From: Gp6-AA40 sp032156805 | GTDB taxonomy: Bacteria > Acidobacteriota > Vicinamibacteria > Vicinamibacterales > UBA2999 | Reading direction: 5' to 3' | Assembly (NCBI GenBank): GCA_032156805.1 | Contig: JALDXQ010000001.1 | Location: 99,153 to 163,152, forward strand | Length of the DNA stretch: 64,000 bases | Shown here: positions 25,935-34,350 of the stretch, in pieces | How the letters are laid out: each line of letters starts with the position of its first letter | Numbering within the stretch: the first letter of the stretch is position 1 | Made by a program: the position numbers and the translations under genes | Notes under the pieces: model-generated | What the model was told of the DNA's origin: nothing | Databases searched by the model: none | Seen by the model: only the letters and a program-made list of their open reading frames with translations

Positions 25935-26378
25935 CTTGAGGAACCAACCCCAGAGTGTGCTGCCGTCCGGTGGAACACCCTTGCCGCTGTGCAGCTGAAC
26001 GTAGAGTTTGCCCTGCTTCAACGATTCGACCTGTTCGGGAGTCAGGTCCACCGCGCCAGACAGCTTTCCGCTTGCACCCTGCGTCACCGTGAGGTCGCCG
26101 ATGGCGGCACCACGCGCGCCCTTGGCAATGCCCTGATGCAGCCGGGCGACGGTGGCCGGCGCGGCCAGTCCCTCGAACGTCCCCGAGATGGTCAGCTTGC
26201 GTCCTGCAAGCGTCCCGGTTGCGGAGCCCTTCCCGATCACGTTGGGACGGTCGGCAGGCGTGGTCGGGACCCATCCCAGCCGTGCCGTATATGTGTCACC
26301 AGTCTGGGCCGTCAGCGGGGCGGAAACGGCAGCCGCGGCAAGCGCAATCGCGGCAATGGCAAAACAACGAATCATCAT
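25932..26378 (-). CDS. CHRD-domain exported protein
   Basis: A 148-residue protein with a signal peptide (about 1-26, ending PLTAQ). The body contains KGSATGTLAGRKLTISGTFEGLAAPATVARLHQG and TPEQVESLKQGKLYVQLHSG, the layout of CHRD domains found in exported bacterial proteins and chordin. The function in bacteria is unsettled. The start at 26378 (MMIRC) has TGAGGTAC upstream. It is upstream of the PQQ dehydrogenase on the same strand and may be co-transcribed with it. Its stop codon lies in a heptamer repeat. Confidence 0.85.
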   Translation of the reverse strand: MMIRCFAIAAIALAAAAVSAPLTAQTGDTYTARLGWVPTTPADRPNVIGKGSATGTLAGRKLTISGTFEGLAAPATVARLHQGIAKGARGAAIGDLTVTQGASGKLSGAVDLTPEQVESLKQGKLYVQLHSGKGVPPDGSTLWGWFLK

Positions 26379-26445
26379 GTACCTCAGGATTCCCCCTCGA
26401 ACTGGCTCGGGCGTCATGAGCATATTCCAGGGGCGCGGCGTATCT

Positions 26446-26451
26446 TACAAT
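26446..26451 (+). promoter_or_regulatory. possible -10 element upstream of the Mo-enzyme gene
   Basis: TACAAT in the 131-base divergent gap, 58 bases before the ATG at 26510. No good -35 is seen at 17 bases. Weak call. Confidence 0.25.
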
Positions 26452-26509
26452 GTTGCCGCAGAAGCCGAACCTCCCGTAAGCGTGGTAGTCCCCGAAGCCG
26501 ACGAGGATC

Positions 26510-28735
26510 ATGATGACGAAGAATCCCGCCCACCAGCTCGATCGACGGTCGTTTCTCCGTGTGTCTGCCCTGGCCGGCGGTGGCATGCTGGTCGCCGTCT
26601 ATCTCGATCCGGTCGCGCGCGTCGCGGCGCAGGGGCAGGGACCGGCGCAGGCCTTCGTCCCCAACGCGTTCATCAAGATCGGTTCCGACAACGTCGTGAC
26701 CATCGTCTCGAAGAATCCCGAGATCGGTCAGGGCATCAAGACCTCGCTGCCCATGATCCTGGCCGACGAGCTCGGCGTGCCGTGGACGGGCATTCGCATC
26801 GAGCAGGCGGATCTCGATGAGACGAAGTACGGGCGGCAGAACGCCGGCGGCAGCACCGCGACGCCGACCAACTGGGATCCGTTGCGGCAGGTCGGAGCCT
26901 CCATACGCGAGATGCTCGTGGCCGCGGCGGCGCAGGAATGGAACGTGGCGGCATCGGAGTGTGTCGCGGCGGATGCGAACGTCACGCACCGCGCGAGTGG
27001 CCGGAAGATGACGTATGGCGCCCTCGCGGCGCGCGCGGCGACGATGACACCGCCGGACATGCAGACGGTGAAGCTGAAGTCCGCCGCCGACTACAAGATC
27101 ATCGGCAAGTTCACCACCGGCGTCGACAACGCGCGCATCGTCACCGGTCAGCCGACGTTCGGCATCGACTTCACGCTGCCCGGCATGCTGTGGGCTGTCT
27201 ACGAGAAGTGCCCCGTGTACGGCGGGAAAGTTGTCAGCGCCAACTACGATCAGATCAAGGCCATGCCCGGCGTCCGTCACGTGTTCGCCGTTGAAGGTAC
27301 GACGGACCTGCGCGGTCTGATGCCCGGCGTTGCGATCGTTGCCGACAGCTGGTGGCAGGCGAAGACGGCGCGCGAGAAGCTGCAGGTGCAGTGGAACGAA
27401 GGCGCCACGGCGCAGCAGAGCAGCGAAGGGTGGGCGCGTCAGGCGAAGGAGATCTCGGGGCAGAAGCCGTCGTTCCCGCTTCGCATAGACGGCAACGCGG
27501 ACCAGGCACTGACTGGCGCGGCGAAGGTGGTCGAGGCGGCGTACGACTATCCGTTCATCTCGCATGCTCCGCTCGAGCCGCAGAACTGTACGGCACATTG
27601 GCGTGACGGAAAGATGGAGATCTGGGCGCCGACGCAGACGCCGGCGAATGGACGTCAGCTCGTGTCGAGCGCGCTCGGCATCCCTGAGTCGAACATCACG
27701 ATCCACATTCAGCGGGCGGGTGGCGGCTTTGGTCGTCGTCTCACCAACGACTACATGGGCGAAGCCGCGGCCATCACCAAGCAGATCGGTGTGCCGGTCA
27801 AGGTGCTGTGGACGCGTGAAGACGACATGCATCACGATCATTATCGGCCGGGCGGCTTCCACTTCCTGAAGGCCGGGGTCGATGCGTCAGGCAAGCTCGT
27901 GGCGTGGCGGAATCACTTCGTCAGCTACGGCGATAACGCGCGCGCCGAGCAGGGCTTCTCGAACTCGGCGAACATTCCCGGCGTGGAGTTCCCGGCGCGC
28001 TTCATCCCGAACTACGACTTCCAGGCGACCCTGATGGCACTGGGTGTGCCGACTGGTGCGCACCGAGCGCCGCGCAGCAATGCGTTCTCATTCGTCTTCC
28101 AGTCGTTCATCGACGAGGTCGCGATCGCGGCGGGCAAGGATCCGCTCGCGTTCCGGCTCGAGTTGCTGTCGACGCCGCTCTTCCCTGATCCACCACAAGG
28201 TGGTAACGGCTTCGATCCCGTGCGCATGCGCGGCGTGTTAGAAGCGGTGCGCGACAGGTCCGGCTGGGGCAAGAGACAACTGCCAAAGGGCACGGCTCTG
28301 GGAGTCGGATTCCAGTACAGCCACCGCGGGTACTTTGCCAACGTTGCCGAAGTCAGCGTGGACTCGCTGAACCGCGTGAAGGTCAACAAGGTGTGGGTAG
28401 CCGGGGACGTGGGACGGCAGATCGTGAACCCGAGCAGTGCCGTCAATCAGAGCCAGGGCGCGGTGGTCGAGGGCATGAGCCATCTGATGGGGTGGGAGAT
28501 CTCGATCCAGGGTGGCAAGGCGGTGCAGGGGAACTTCAACCAGTACCCAACAGTGCGGATCAATCAGGCGCCCGAGGTGGACGTGCACTTCGTCGTCACC
28601 GACAATCCGCCGACGGGCCTGGGCGAGCCAGCACTGCCGCCGACGATTCCGGCATTGGCGAATGCGATCTTCGCCGCAACCGGCAAGCGCATCCGGTCGC
28701 TGCCAATCTCGAAGCAGGGCTTCCGCTGGGCGTAG
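26510..28735 (+). CDS. Tat-exported xanthine dehydrogenase-type Mo-binding subunit
   Basis: A 741-residue protein. The N-terminus has a twin-arginine signal, DRRSFLRVSALAGGG. The body is the large molybdopterin-binding subunit of the isoquinoline 1-oxidoreductase/aldehyde dehydrogenase type: NPEIGQGIKTSLPMILADELG, AGGFGRRLTNDYMGEAA and the C-terminal GEPALPPTIPALANAIFAATGKR with its catalytic-region glutamate. It would hydroxylate an aldehyde or N-heterocycle in the periplasm. The usual [2Fe-2S] small subunit and cytochrome are not beside it, so electrons must come from a gene elsewhere. Start ATG 26510 follows GACGAGGATC. Confidence 0.92.
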   Translation: MMTKNPAHQLDRRSFLRVSALAGGGMLVAVYLDPVARVAAQGQGPAQAFVPNAFIKIGSDNVVTIVSKNPEIGQGIKTSLPMILADELGVPWTGIRIEQADLDETKYGRQNAGGSTATPTNWDPLRQVGASIREMLVAAAAQEWNVAASECVAADANVTHRASGRKMTYGALAARAATMTPPDMQTVKLKSAADYKIIGKFTTGVDNARIVTGQPTFGIDFTLPGMLWAVYEKCPVYGGKVVSANYDQIKAMPGVRHVFAVEGTTDLRGLMPGVAIVADSWWQAKTAREKLQVQWNEGATAQQSSEGWARQAKEISGQKPSFPLRIDGNADQALTGAAKVVEAAYDYPFISHAPLEPQNCTAHWRDGKMEIWAPTQTPANGRQLVSSALGIPESNITIHIQRAGGGFGRRLTNDYMGEAAAITKQIGVPVKVLWTREDDMHHDHYRPGGFHFLKAGVDASGKLVAWRNHFVSYGDNARAEQGFSNSANIPGVEFPARFIPNYDFQATLMALGVPTGAHRAPRSNAFSFVFQSFIDEVAIAAGKDPLAFRLELLSTPLFPDPPQGGNGFDPVRMRGVLEAVRDRSGWGKRQLPKGTALGVGFQYSHRGYFANVAEVSVDSLNRVKVNKVWVAGDVGRQIVNPSSAVNQSQGAVVEGMSHLMGWEISIQGGKAVQGNFNQYPTVRINQAPEVDVHFVVTDNPPTGLGEPALPPTIPALANAIFAATGKRIRSLPISKQGFRWA

Positions 28736-28737
28736 GA

Positions 28738-28815
28738 GGCTCTTGGCTTTAGGCTCTCGGCTCTAGGCGCGAAGATGGAACCCACTGGCCAAGAGCCGAA
28801 AGTCCAGAGCCCAGA
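28738..28815. repeat. two-armed heptamer repeat array
   Basis: The left arm has GGCTCTT/AGGCTCT/CGGCTCT units. The right arm, from about 28,790, has AGAGCCG, AAAGTCC and AGAGCCC units. The two arms are complementary. The array fills the gap between two co-directional genes. Confidence 0.65.
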
Positions 28816-28818
28816 GCC

Positions 28819-30072
28819 GTGACACCTCACATCGTCATCATCGGCGGCGGCTTCGGTGGCCTCTCCGCCGCCAGGGCATTCCGCAACGCCGATGTGCGCG
28901 TGACGCTCATCGATCGCCGCAATCATCACGTCTTCCAGCCGCTCCTCTATCAAGTCGCAACGGCAACGCTTTCGCCCGGTGATATCGCTGCGCCGATTCG
29001 CTGGATCCTGCGAAGCCTCAGGAACGTCAGGGTGCTGCTGGCGAACGCCACGCGTATCGATGTCGATGCCAGGCGTATCGAGCTGTCAGACGGCGGCTCA
29101 CTCGACTACGACTGGCTGATCGTCGCCACTGGTTCGAAACACGCGTACTTCGGTCATGGCGATTGGGAGCCCAATGCCCCCGGGCTGAAGACACTCGAGG
29201 ATGCCATTGCCATCAGGCGGCGTATCCTCATCGCGTTCGAGCGCGCCGAGCGCGAGGAAGACGATCGCCGGCGCGGCGAGTTGCTCACTTTTGTGATCGT
29301 CGGCGGTGGCCCTACCGGCGTCGAGCTCGCCGGCACGCTTGCCGAGATCGCGCGACAGACACTGCGTGACGAGTTCCACGCGATCGATACGACGCGCGCC
29401 CGCATTCTGCTCGTCGAGGCCGGGCCGACGATCCTTCAGACATTCCCGGAGAACCTGCGCAACGCCGCGCGCGCGTCGCTGGTCCGGCTCGGCATCGAGG
29501 TCCGCGAAGGGGTCGCTGTGACCGGCGTTGACTCGCACGGCGTCATGATCGGAGCCGAGCGCGTCGATGCAGGCACGGTGCTTTGGGCTGCCGGCGTTGC
29601 GGCATCGTCTCTGGTGAAGACGCTCGGTGTTCCACTCGATCGAGCAGGGCGCGTGATCGTCGAGCCCGATCTCTCGATCCCAGGCCACCCGGACGTGTTC
29701 GTCGCCGGCGATGCTGCCGCAGCCATGCAGGGCGGCAAGCTGCTGCCAGGAGTCGCGCAGACCGCGATGCAGGGCGCACGTCATGCGGCGAAGAACATCC
29801 TTCGCCGGCTGAAGGGTCAGCCCTCGACCCCGTTCGTCTATCGCGACCTGGGCAGTATGGCGATTGTGGGCCGGCGCGCCGCCATCAGCGACCTGGGATG
29901 GATCAGGCTCTCCGGCGTGCTCGCCTGGCTGGCGTGGCTGTTCCTGCACATCGTCATGCTCGTGGGCTTCAGAAACAGGGTCGTCGTGCTGTTCGAATGG
30001 GCCATGGCCTACCTCACGTTTCAGCGCGGGGCCAGGTTGATCACCGGTGACACGAAGACGACGAGGTTCTGA
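28819..30072 (+). CDS. ndh: type II NADH dehydrogenase (NDH-2)
   Basis: A 417-residue flavoprotein. FAD site HIVIIGGGFGGLSAARAF at the N-terminus; second GxGxxG site (TFVIVGGGPTGVELAGTLAE) for NAD(P)H near 155-175; FAD-contacting GDAAAAMQGGKLLPGVAQTAMQ near 295. The C-terminal 60 residues include a hydrophobic helix (SGVLAWLAWLFLHIVMLVGF) that sits on the membrane. It passes electrons from NADH to quinone without pumping protons. The start is GTG at 28819. Length and motif spacing fit NDH-2 well. Confidence 0.94.
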   Translation: MTPHIVIIGGGFGGLSAARAFRNADVRVTLIDRRNHHVFQPLLYQVATATLSPGDIAAPIRWILRSLRNVRVLLANATRIDVDARRIELSDGGSLDYDWLIVATGSKHAYFGHGDWEPNAPGLKTLEDAIAIRRRILIAFERAEREEDDRRRGELLTFVIVGGGPTGVELAGTLAEIARQTLRDEFHAIDTTRARILLVEAGPTILQTFPENLRNAARASLVRLGIEVREGVAVTGVDSHGVMIGAERVDAGTVLWAAGVAASSLVKTLGVPLDRAGRVIVEPDLSIPGHPDVFVAGDAAAAMQGGKLLPGVAQTAMQGARHAAKNILRRLKGQPSTPFVYRDLGSMAIVGRRAAISDLGWIRLSGVLAWLAWLFLHIVMLVGFRNRVVVLFEWAMAYLTFQRGARLITGDTKTTRF

Positions 30073-30104
30073 GTATCATGTGTTGACGAATGAAGGAGTG
30101 ATCT

Positions 30105-31109
30105 ATGCGAGCGCAGCCCATATCGGTCCTCGCTGTAGCTTTGTTCATTGGTGTTGTTGCCCTTCCGGGGTTGTCCGTCGCGCAGTCCGCATCGGAGTCG
30201 CCCCGTACTCCGTGGGGCGATCCCGATCTCCAGGGTGACTGGACGAGTCAGGGCGAGCTTGGTGTGCCGTTCGAGCGTCCGAAGGAACTCGGCACCCGCC
30301 AGGAGTTGAGTGACGAGGAGTTCACGAAGGCCGCGGATCGTCTTCGCGCCGAGCGGGATCGAGACAACGCGGAGTTCGATCTCGAGACGGCCGACACGCG
30401 TAACGCTGGTGCGGTCGGATCAGCCACGTCGCCGCCGCCGCATTGGCTGGAGCGGGGCAATCCTTCACGACGCACGTCGATGGTGATCGATCCGCCGGAC
30501 GGCCGGATTCCCGAGATCACCGCGGCGGCACGCACCCGGCAGCAGCGCCAGGTTCGCGGCAGCTTCGGCACCGGTCCCTTCAACGGGCCCACCGACTTCA
30601 CGCTCTACGATCGCTGCATCACGCGCGGCATTCCCGGCTCGATGTTCCCGGCGGTCTACAACGCGAATACGCGCATCGTGCAGGGGCCGGGCTTTGTCGC
30701 GATCACCTACGAGATGATTCACGAGACCCGGATCATCCCGCTCGACGGCCGCGACCACATCAGCCCGACGATTCGGCAGTACCACGGCGATTCACGTGGC
30801 CGCTGGGAAGGAAACACGCTCGTTGTCGACGTGAAGAACTTCAGCGATGCGACGAACTATCGCGGTGCCGGGCAGAATCTGCATCTCGTCGAACGCTTCA
30901 CGCGCGTTGGCCCCAGCGATCTTCGCTACGAGGTGACCGTCGATGACGCGACGACGTTCGCGAAGCCATGGACGGCAGCGCTCAACCTGAAGACGCAGTC
31001 GGAAGAGATGTTCGAGTATGCCTGCCACGAAGGCAATCACTCGATGTTCAACATGCTGAGCGCGGCGCGTGCCGCGGAGAAAGAAGCGGCGTCATCCTCG
31101 ACGCGTTAA
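30105..31109 (+). CDS. secreted PWGDPDLQG-family protein (copy 2)
   Basis: A 334-residue exported protein with a signal peptide (about 1-26, ending SVAQS). It repeats the motifs of copy 1 almost word for word: SPRTPWGDPDLQGDW, TLYDRCITRGIPGSMFPA, GPGFVAITYEMIHETRIIPLDG, DSRGRWEGNTLVVDV and EYACHEGNHSMFNML. AAGGAG lies eight bases before the ATG. The conserved block covers nearly the whole mature protein, so it is one domain or a pair. It follows NDH-2 with a 32-base gap; a shared job is not implied. Confidence 0.88.
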   Translation: MRAQPISVLAVALFIGVVALPGLSVAQSASESPRTPWGDPDLQGDWTSQGELGVPFERPKELGTRQELSDEEFTKAADRLRAERDRDNAEFDLETADTRNAGAVGSATSPPPHWLERGNPSRRTSMVIDPPDGRIPEITAAARTRQQRQVRGSFGTGPFNGPTDFTLYDRCITRGIPGSMFPAVYNANTRIVQGPGFVAITYEMIHETRIIPLDGRDHISPTIRQYHGDSRGRWEGNTLVVDVKNFSDATNYRGAGQNLHLVERFTRVGPSDLRYEVTVDDATTFAKPWTAALNLKTQSEEMFEYACHEGNHSMFNMLSAARAAEKEAASSSTR

Positions 31110-31166
31110 GAGCAGTTCACGGTTCAGAGTTCACCGTGAACCGTGAACTGTGAACCATGAACTGTA
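31110..31166. repeat. two-armed heptamer repeat array
   Basis: Three GTTCACG-like units are followed by four complementary GTGAACC/GTGAACT units. This is the clearest mirror arrangement in the window. It fills the gap between convergent genes and can fold into one hairpin of about 50 bases. Confidence 0.75.
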
Positions 31167-31169
31167 CGT

Positions 31170-31424
31170 CTACTGCTTGTCGACAACCACGCGTCCCTTG
31201 TCGTTCTCGTACACGTGGTAGCGATTGCCATCCTTGCACGACGCTAAGTAGTCGTTCTCTTTCTGCACCTTGACGCTGACGACCTCACCACACGGCTGTC
31301 CGTGCAGCGCGATGACCGACGTCAGGTCCTTCCTGAGCGCTGCATCGTCCTGAGCAAAGACGGGCGCTGCCAGGAACGCGGCGACGACGAACGCTCGAAT
31401 CACTGTCGATGAGTATCTGGTCAT
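31170..31424 (-). CDS. small exported protein, unknown function
   Basis: An 84-residue protein with a signal peptide (about 1-24, ending PVFAQ). The mature part has two cysteines, PCGEVVSV and ASCKDGNRYHVYEND, and is mostly polar beta-strand. I recognise no family. CAGGAG lies seven bases before the ATG at 31424. It follows the lipoprotein gene by 14 bases and is probably in the same operon. Confidence 0.75.
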   Translation of the reverse strand: MTRYSSTVIRAFVVAAFLAAPVFAQDDAALRKDLTSVIALHGQPCGEVVSVKVQKENDYLASCKDGNRYHVYENDKGRVVVDKQ

Positions 31425-31438
31425 AGAGTCTCCTGGGT

Positions 31439-32011
31439 TCACACGTCGAGGGCCGCGAACTTCTTCGGGTCCGAGAGCAAGCCCCAGATGGCTTCCCGTG
31501 AAGCCACGATGTCGGACGCCAGCGTCTGGTCGTCGTCCTGCAACAAGGACAGCACCTTCATCAACAGCAGGTCATACGACTGTCGCAGTTGGGGCATCGT
31601 GACGCCGCGCTTGCCGGCGTAGTGGTCACGGAACTTGTCCAACAGATCGTCAACCTGGTTCTTCAGCGACAACTTCGTGAAGACACCGATCGCGTCGGTC
31701 GCCTTGAGCCGCTCCTTGAGTGCGTCGAGGTCGAGCGCCGGAGCCTTCGTGGCCGCACGCGGCGGCGCATTTTTCGGCGCGGCTGCGGCCGTTGGGGCGG
31801 GCTTCGCAGGTGGCGCCTTGGGCGCGGGCGGCTTGGCGGTCTGCGGCGCCGGTTTGCCCGTCGGGGTCGGCTGCGCCGGTGGTGGCGTCGCAGGCGTTGA
31901 CGTCTGCGGCGGCGCCTGCGTCGTCGGCGGTGTGGGCTCCGGTGTATCGGGTGGCTTGTGCGCGCACCCCGCACCGAGCGCGAGAAGTAATAAGACAGAT
32001 ACGACACGCAT
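31439..32011 (-). CDS. lipoprotein with Pro/Ala-rich spacer
   Basis: A 190-residue lipoprotein. The signal peptide ends in a lipobox, LGAGC, near residue 17. Residues about 20-95 are a Thr/Pro/Ala/Lys spacer. The C-terminal 90 residues form a helical domain with LKERLKATDAIGVFTKLSLKNQVDDLLDKFRDHYAGKR. AGGAGG precedes the ATG at 32011. The Pro/Ala spacer could reach from the membrane into the periplasm. Role unknown. Confidence 0.8.
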   Translation of the reverse strand: MRVVSVLLLLALGAGCAHKPPDTPEPTPPTTQAPPQTSTPATPPPAQPTPTGKPAPQTAKPPAPKAPPAKPAPTAAAAPKNAPPRAATKAPALDLDALKERLKATDAIGVFTKLSLKNQVDDLLDKFRDHYAGKRGVTMPQLRQSYDLLLMKVLSLLQDDDQTLASDIVASREAIWGLLSDPKKFAALDV

Positions 32012-32167
32012 CAGCTGAGCACCTCCTGTGCAGTTCAGCCGAGACGGATCACTGCGAGAACGATGCCAGCACAAACGAAGGTGCAGGCGCCGATTCGGGC
32101 GTCTGCACGCGTCCTGACAGGGTGAGCTCAGGCGGAGAGAGGGCGATCGAAAGGATGAGCGCGCTCG

Positions 32168-33397
32168 CTACGACCGCGCCGAATACCGCGTGGCGACGTA
32201 GTTATCGACGAGCGCGCGGAAGCCCTCGGCCAGCTCGTCGTACGTGCCTCGCAGCGTCGTGAAGTGCTCGCCGTCGATGAACACCGGGCAGTTGGGTGCT
32301 TCACCGGTGCCGGGAAGGCTGATCCCGATATTGGCTGCCTTCGACTCGCCCGGGCCGTTGACGACACAACCCATGACCGCAAGGGTCAGCGTCTCGACGC
32401 CTTCATAGCGCTTCTTCCATTCGGGCATTTGCGATCGAATGTAGTCCTGCGTGCGCTCGGCGAGTTCCTGGAATGTCGAGCTCGTCGTGCGACCGCAGCC
32501 CGGGCACGCCGTCACGCTTGGCGCGAACGAGCGAAGCCCGAGGGCCTGCAGCAGTTCGCACGCCGCATACACCTCTTCGCGACGGTCCCCGCCGGGGCGC
32601 GGTGTCAGCGACACGCGGATGGTGTCACCGATGCCCTCATTCAGCAGGATGCCGATCGCTGACGCCGACCACACGAGCCCTTTCGTGCCCATGCCGGCTT
32701 CGGTCAATCCGAGGTGCAGCGGCTGATCGGTCTTGCGCGCCAGATCGCGATAAATGGACAGGAGGTCCCGCGGCCGCGAGACCTTGCACGAGATGATGAT
32801 CTGATCCTTGCGCAGGCCGGTCTCGAGCGCGAGCTCCGTCGATTCGATGCCTGAGATCACCATGCACTCGTTGAGGATTGCTTCCGAGCTCTTGCCCAGT
32901 CCTCGCGTCGTGTTCTCCTGCATCTTGGCAACGACCAGTTCCTGGTTCAGCGAGCCGCCGTTGACGCCGATGCGAACCGGCTTGTCGTGATCAATCGCGA
33001 CTTTGCAGATCGTGGCGAACTGCTCGTCGCGCCGTTTGCCGGTGCCGACGTTGCCCGGATTGATGCGGTATTTGTCGAGTGCGGACGCACATGCGGGATA
33101 GCGCGTCAGCAGGAGATGGCCGTTGTAGTGAAAGTCGCCGATGAGCGGCGCGGTGCAGCCAGCATCGAGCATCCGTTGCTTGATCTCGGGTACGGCGGCC
33201 GCCGCTTCGGGAAGGTTGACCGTGACGCGCACCATCTCCGATCCGGCTTCGGCCAGCTCGATGCACTGCCGGGCTGTTGCCGCTGCGTCCGCCGTATCCG
33301 TCATCGTCATCGACTGAACGACGACAGGCGCGCCACCACCAACCTGGACGCGGCCGACCCGAACACCGACGGTCCTGTGAAGTCTTACTGTGTCCAC
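32168..33397 (-). CDS. ispG: 4-hydroxy-3-methylbut-2-enyl-diphosphate synthase
   Basis: A 409-residue IspG/GcpE. It converts 2-C-methyl-D-erythritol 2,4-cyclodiphosphate to HMBPP in the penultimate step of the MEP isoprenoid pathway. Visible marks are GAPVVVQSMTMTDT near the start, IGVNGGSLNQEL, KMQENTTRGLGKSSEAILNE, and the [4Fe-4S] cysteines in CPGCGR and GCVVNGPGE. I chose the GTG at 33397, because the longer open frame overlaps a repeat and an unrelated gene. It stands alone among small genes. It would supply precursors to the isoprenoid operon at 53.6-63 kb, but the two are 20 kb apart and the link is metabolic only. Confidence 0.95.
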   Translation of the reverse strand: MDTVRLHRTVGVRVGRVQVGGGAPVVVQSMTMTDTADAAATARQCIELAEAGSEMVRVTVNLPEAAAAVPEIKQRMLDAGCTAPLIGDFHYNGHLLLTRYPACASALDKYRINPGNVGTGKRRDEQFATICKVAIDHDKPVRIGVNGGSLNQELVVAKMQENTTRGLGKSSEAILNECMVISGIESTELALETGLRKDQIIISCKVSRPRDLLSIYRDLARKTDQPLHLGLTEAGMGTKGLVWSASAIGILLNEGIGDTIRVSLTPRPGGDRREEVYAACELLQALGLRSFAPSVTACPGCGRTTSSTFQELAERTQDYIRSQMPEWKKRYEGVETLTLAVMGCVVNGPGESKAANIGISLPGTGEAPNCPVFIDGEHFTTLRGTYDELAEGFRALVDNYVATRYSARS

Positions 33398-33413
33398 TCG
33401 TTCAATGATAGTC

Positions 33414-33443
33414 GTAGTGTCCGGTTTTGGCCGGACCTCACGC
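33414..33443. repeat. TGTCCGG hairpin repeat (copy 1)
   Basis: GTAGTGTCCGG, TTTT, GGCCGGACCTCA, with complementary arms. Two other copies lie at 34,324 and 52,922. The CTCA end supplies the TGA stop of the small gene on the minus strand. Confidence 0.75.
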
Positions 33444-33656
33444 TTCTTTCCACCCGTCTTTGACGAGGATGCCGCGGATCTGGTCCGCTCGCGCCAGCGC
33501 GAGATCGAGTGTGTCGTAGTTTTCCGCCCGGTCCATGACCCCGTCGAAGAACCAGGTGACCGTGCTCTGGCCATCGCCCGGGAAGACGGTGGCGTGCGCC
33601 GTCGAGCGCCCGCGAGACATCCGCCACAACACTGTCGGATCGGAGGGTGACGTCAT
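33438..33656 (-). CDS. small protein of unknown function
   Basis: A 72-residue protein with a Trp-rich beta part (PTVLWRMSRG, TVTWFFDGVMD) and a C-terminal helix (LDLALARADQIRGILVKDGW). I cannot name a family but the composition is that of a real folded protein. Its ATG overlaps the stop of the next-door 58-residue gene (ATGA), and its own TGA is provided by the hairpin repeat. It could be a pair-encoded small system. Confidence 0.6.
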   Translation of the reverse strand: MTSPSDPTVLWRMSRGRSTAHATVFPGDGQSTVTWFFDGVMDRAENYDTLDLALARADQIRGILVKDGWKEA

Positions 33657-33829
33657 TCGGGTCTGGCGTTTTCTCGTCCCGGCATGATGACCGTCTGCCC
33701 GATCGCGTGGTCACTGCGTTGACACGTTGCCGACGTGGTGACAATCGTGCCCACGACACGGCCGAGGAAGTCTCGGTAGGTGCGCGCCTCGCACCCGCAC
33801 GGCAGGGCTTTTACGGCGTCGTCAGCCAT
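33653..33829 (-). CDS. 58-residue protein with CGC motif
   Basis: A short gene reading MADDAVKALPCGCEAR and then TYRDFLGRVVGTIVTTSATC, ending NARPE. Three cysteines (CGC and a later C) suggest a small metal site. It is open from ATG 33829 to a TGA that overlaps the start of the 72-residue gene, so the two are translated together. TACAAT lies nine bases before the start. Family unknown. It is easily missed because of its length. Confidence 0.6.
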   Translation of the reverse strand: MADDAVKALPCGCEARTYRDFLGRVVGTIVTTSATCQRSDHAIGQTVIMPGRENARPE

Positions 33830-33838
33830 AGACCCAAT

Positions 33839-33844
33839 ATTGTA
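33839..33844 (-). promoter_or_regulatory. possible -10 element of the small-gene pair
   Basis: TACAAT on the minus strand, nine bases upstream of the 58-residue gene, which would make the transcript almost leaderless. The divergent CBS gene starts 47 bases away. Confidence 0.3.
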
Positions 33845-33890
33845 CCGGTGCTAGTCTTTCCCCTTCTGGACGTGCTGAAGGGAGGACTCT

Positions 33891-34319
33891 ATGCTGTCGA
33901 TGTTGCAAGTGCTGGCGAGCAAAGGGTCGCAAGTATGGTCTATCTCGCCGGATGCAACCGTGTTTGCCGGATTGACGCTGATGGCGGAGAAGAACATCGG
34001 CGCCTTGCTCATTCTCGAGAACGATCGGCCAGTCGGTATCATGTCCGAGCGTGACTACGCCCGAAAGATCATCCTCGACGGGCGCTCGTCGCGCGACACC
34101 AGGGTCCGCAGCATCATGACGACCCGCCTGGTGTGGGTGGCGCCGACAGACAGCGTCGAGCATGGCATGGCGTTGATGACGCGCGAGCGGATCAGGCACC
34201 TGCCGGTGATGGACGGGGACACAGTGCTGGGGCTCGTCTCGATCGGCGATCTCGTGAAGGCCATGATCGATCAGCAGCAGTTTACGATCGAGCAGCTCGA
34301 GCGCTACATCGCCACGTAG
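33891..34319 (+). CDS. CBS-domain pair protein
   Basis: A 142-residue protein made of two CBS motifs: VWSISPDATVFAGLTLMAEKNIGALLIL with GIMSERDYARKI, then RLVWVAPTDSVEHGMALMTRERIRHLPV with GLVSIGDLVKAMI. Such stand-alone pairs bind adenine nucleotides or similar ligands and act as energy sensors; the partner is unknown. A strong GGGAGG lies seven bases before the ATG. Confidence 0.92.
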   Translation: MLSMLQVLASKGSQVWSISPDATVFAGLTLMAEKNIGALLILENDRPVGIMSERDYARKIILDGRSSRDTRVRSIMTTRLVWVAPTDSVEHGMALMTRERIRHLPVMDGDTVLGLVSIGDLVKAMIDQQQFTIEQLERYIAT

Positions 34320-34323
34320 CGAC

Positions 34324-34350
34324 GTAGTGTCCGGCTTCAGCCAGACCTCA
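34324..34350. repeat. TGTCCGG hairpin repeat (copy 2)
   Basis: GTAGTGTCCGGC, TTCA, GCCAGACCTCA. As in copy 1, the CTCA end supplies a TGA stop on the minus strand, here for the decayed permease. It begins five bases after the CBS gene stop. Confidence 0.75.

Noticed and set aside
26414..27862. 482-residue open frame on the minus strand
   Set aside because: Antisense to the Mo-binding subunit; Arg/His-rich shadow frame.
32168..33397. IspG as part of the isoprenoid operon
   Set aside because: It lies 20 kb away among unrelated genes; it serves all isoprenoid synthesis.
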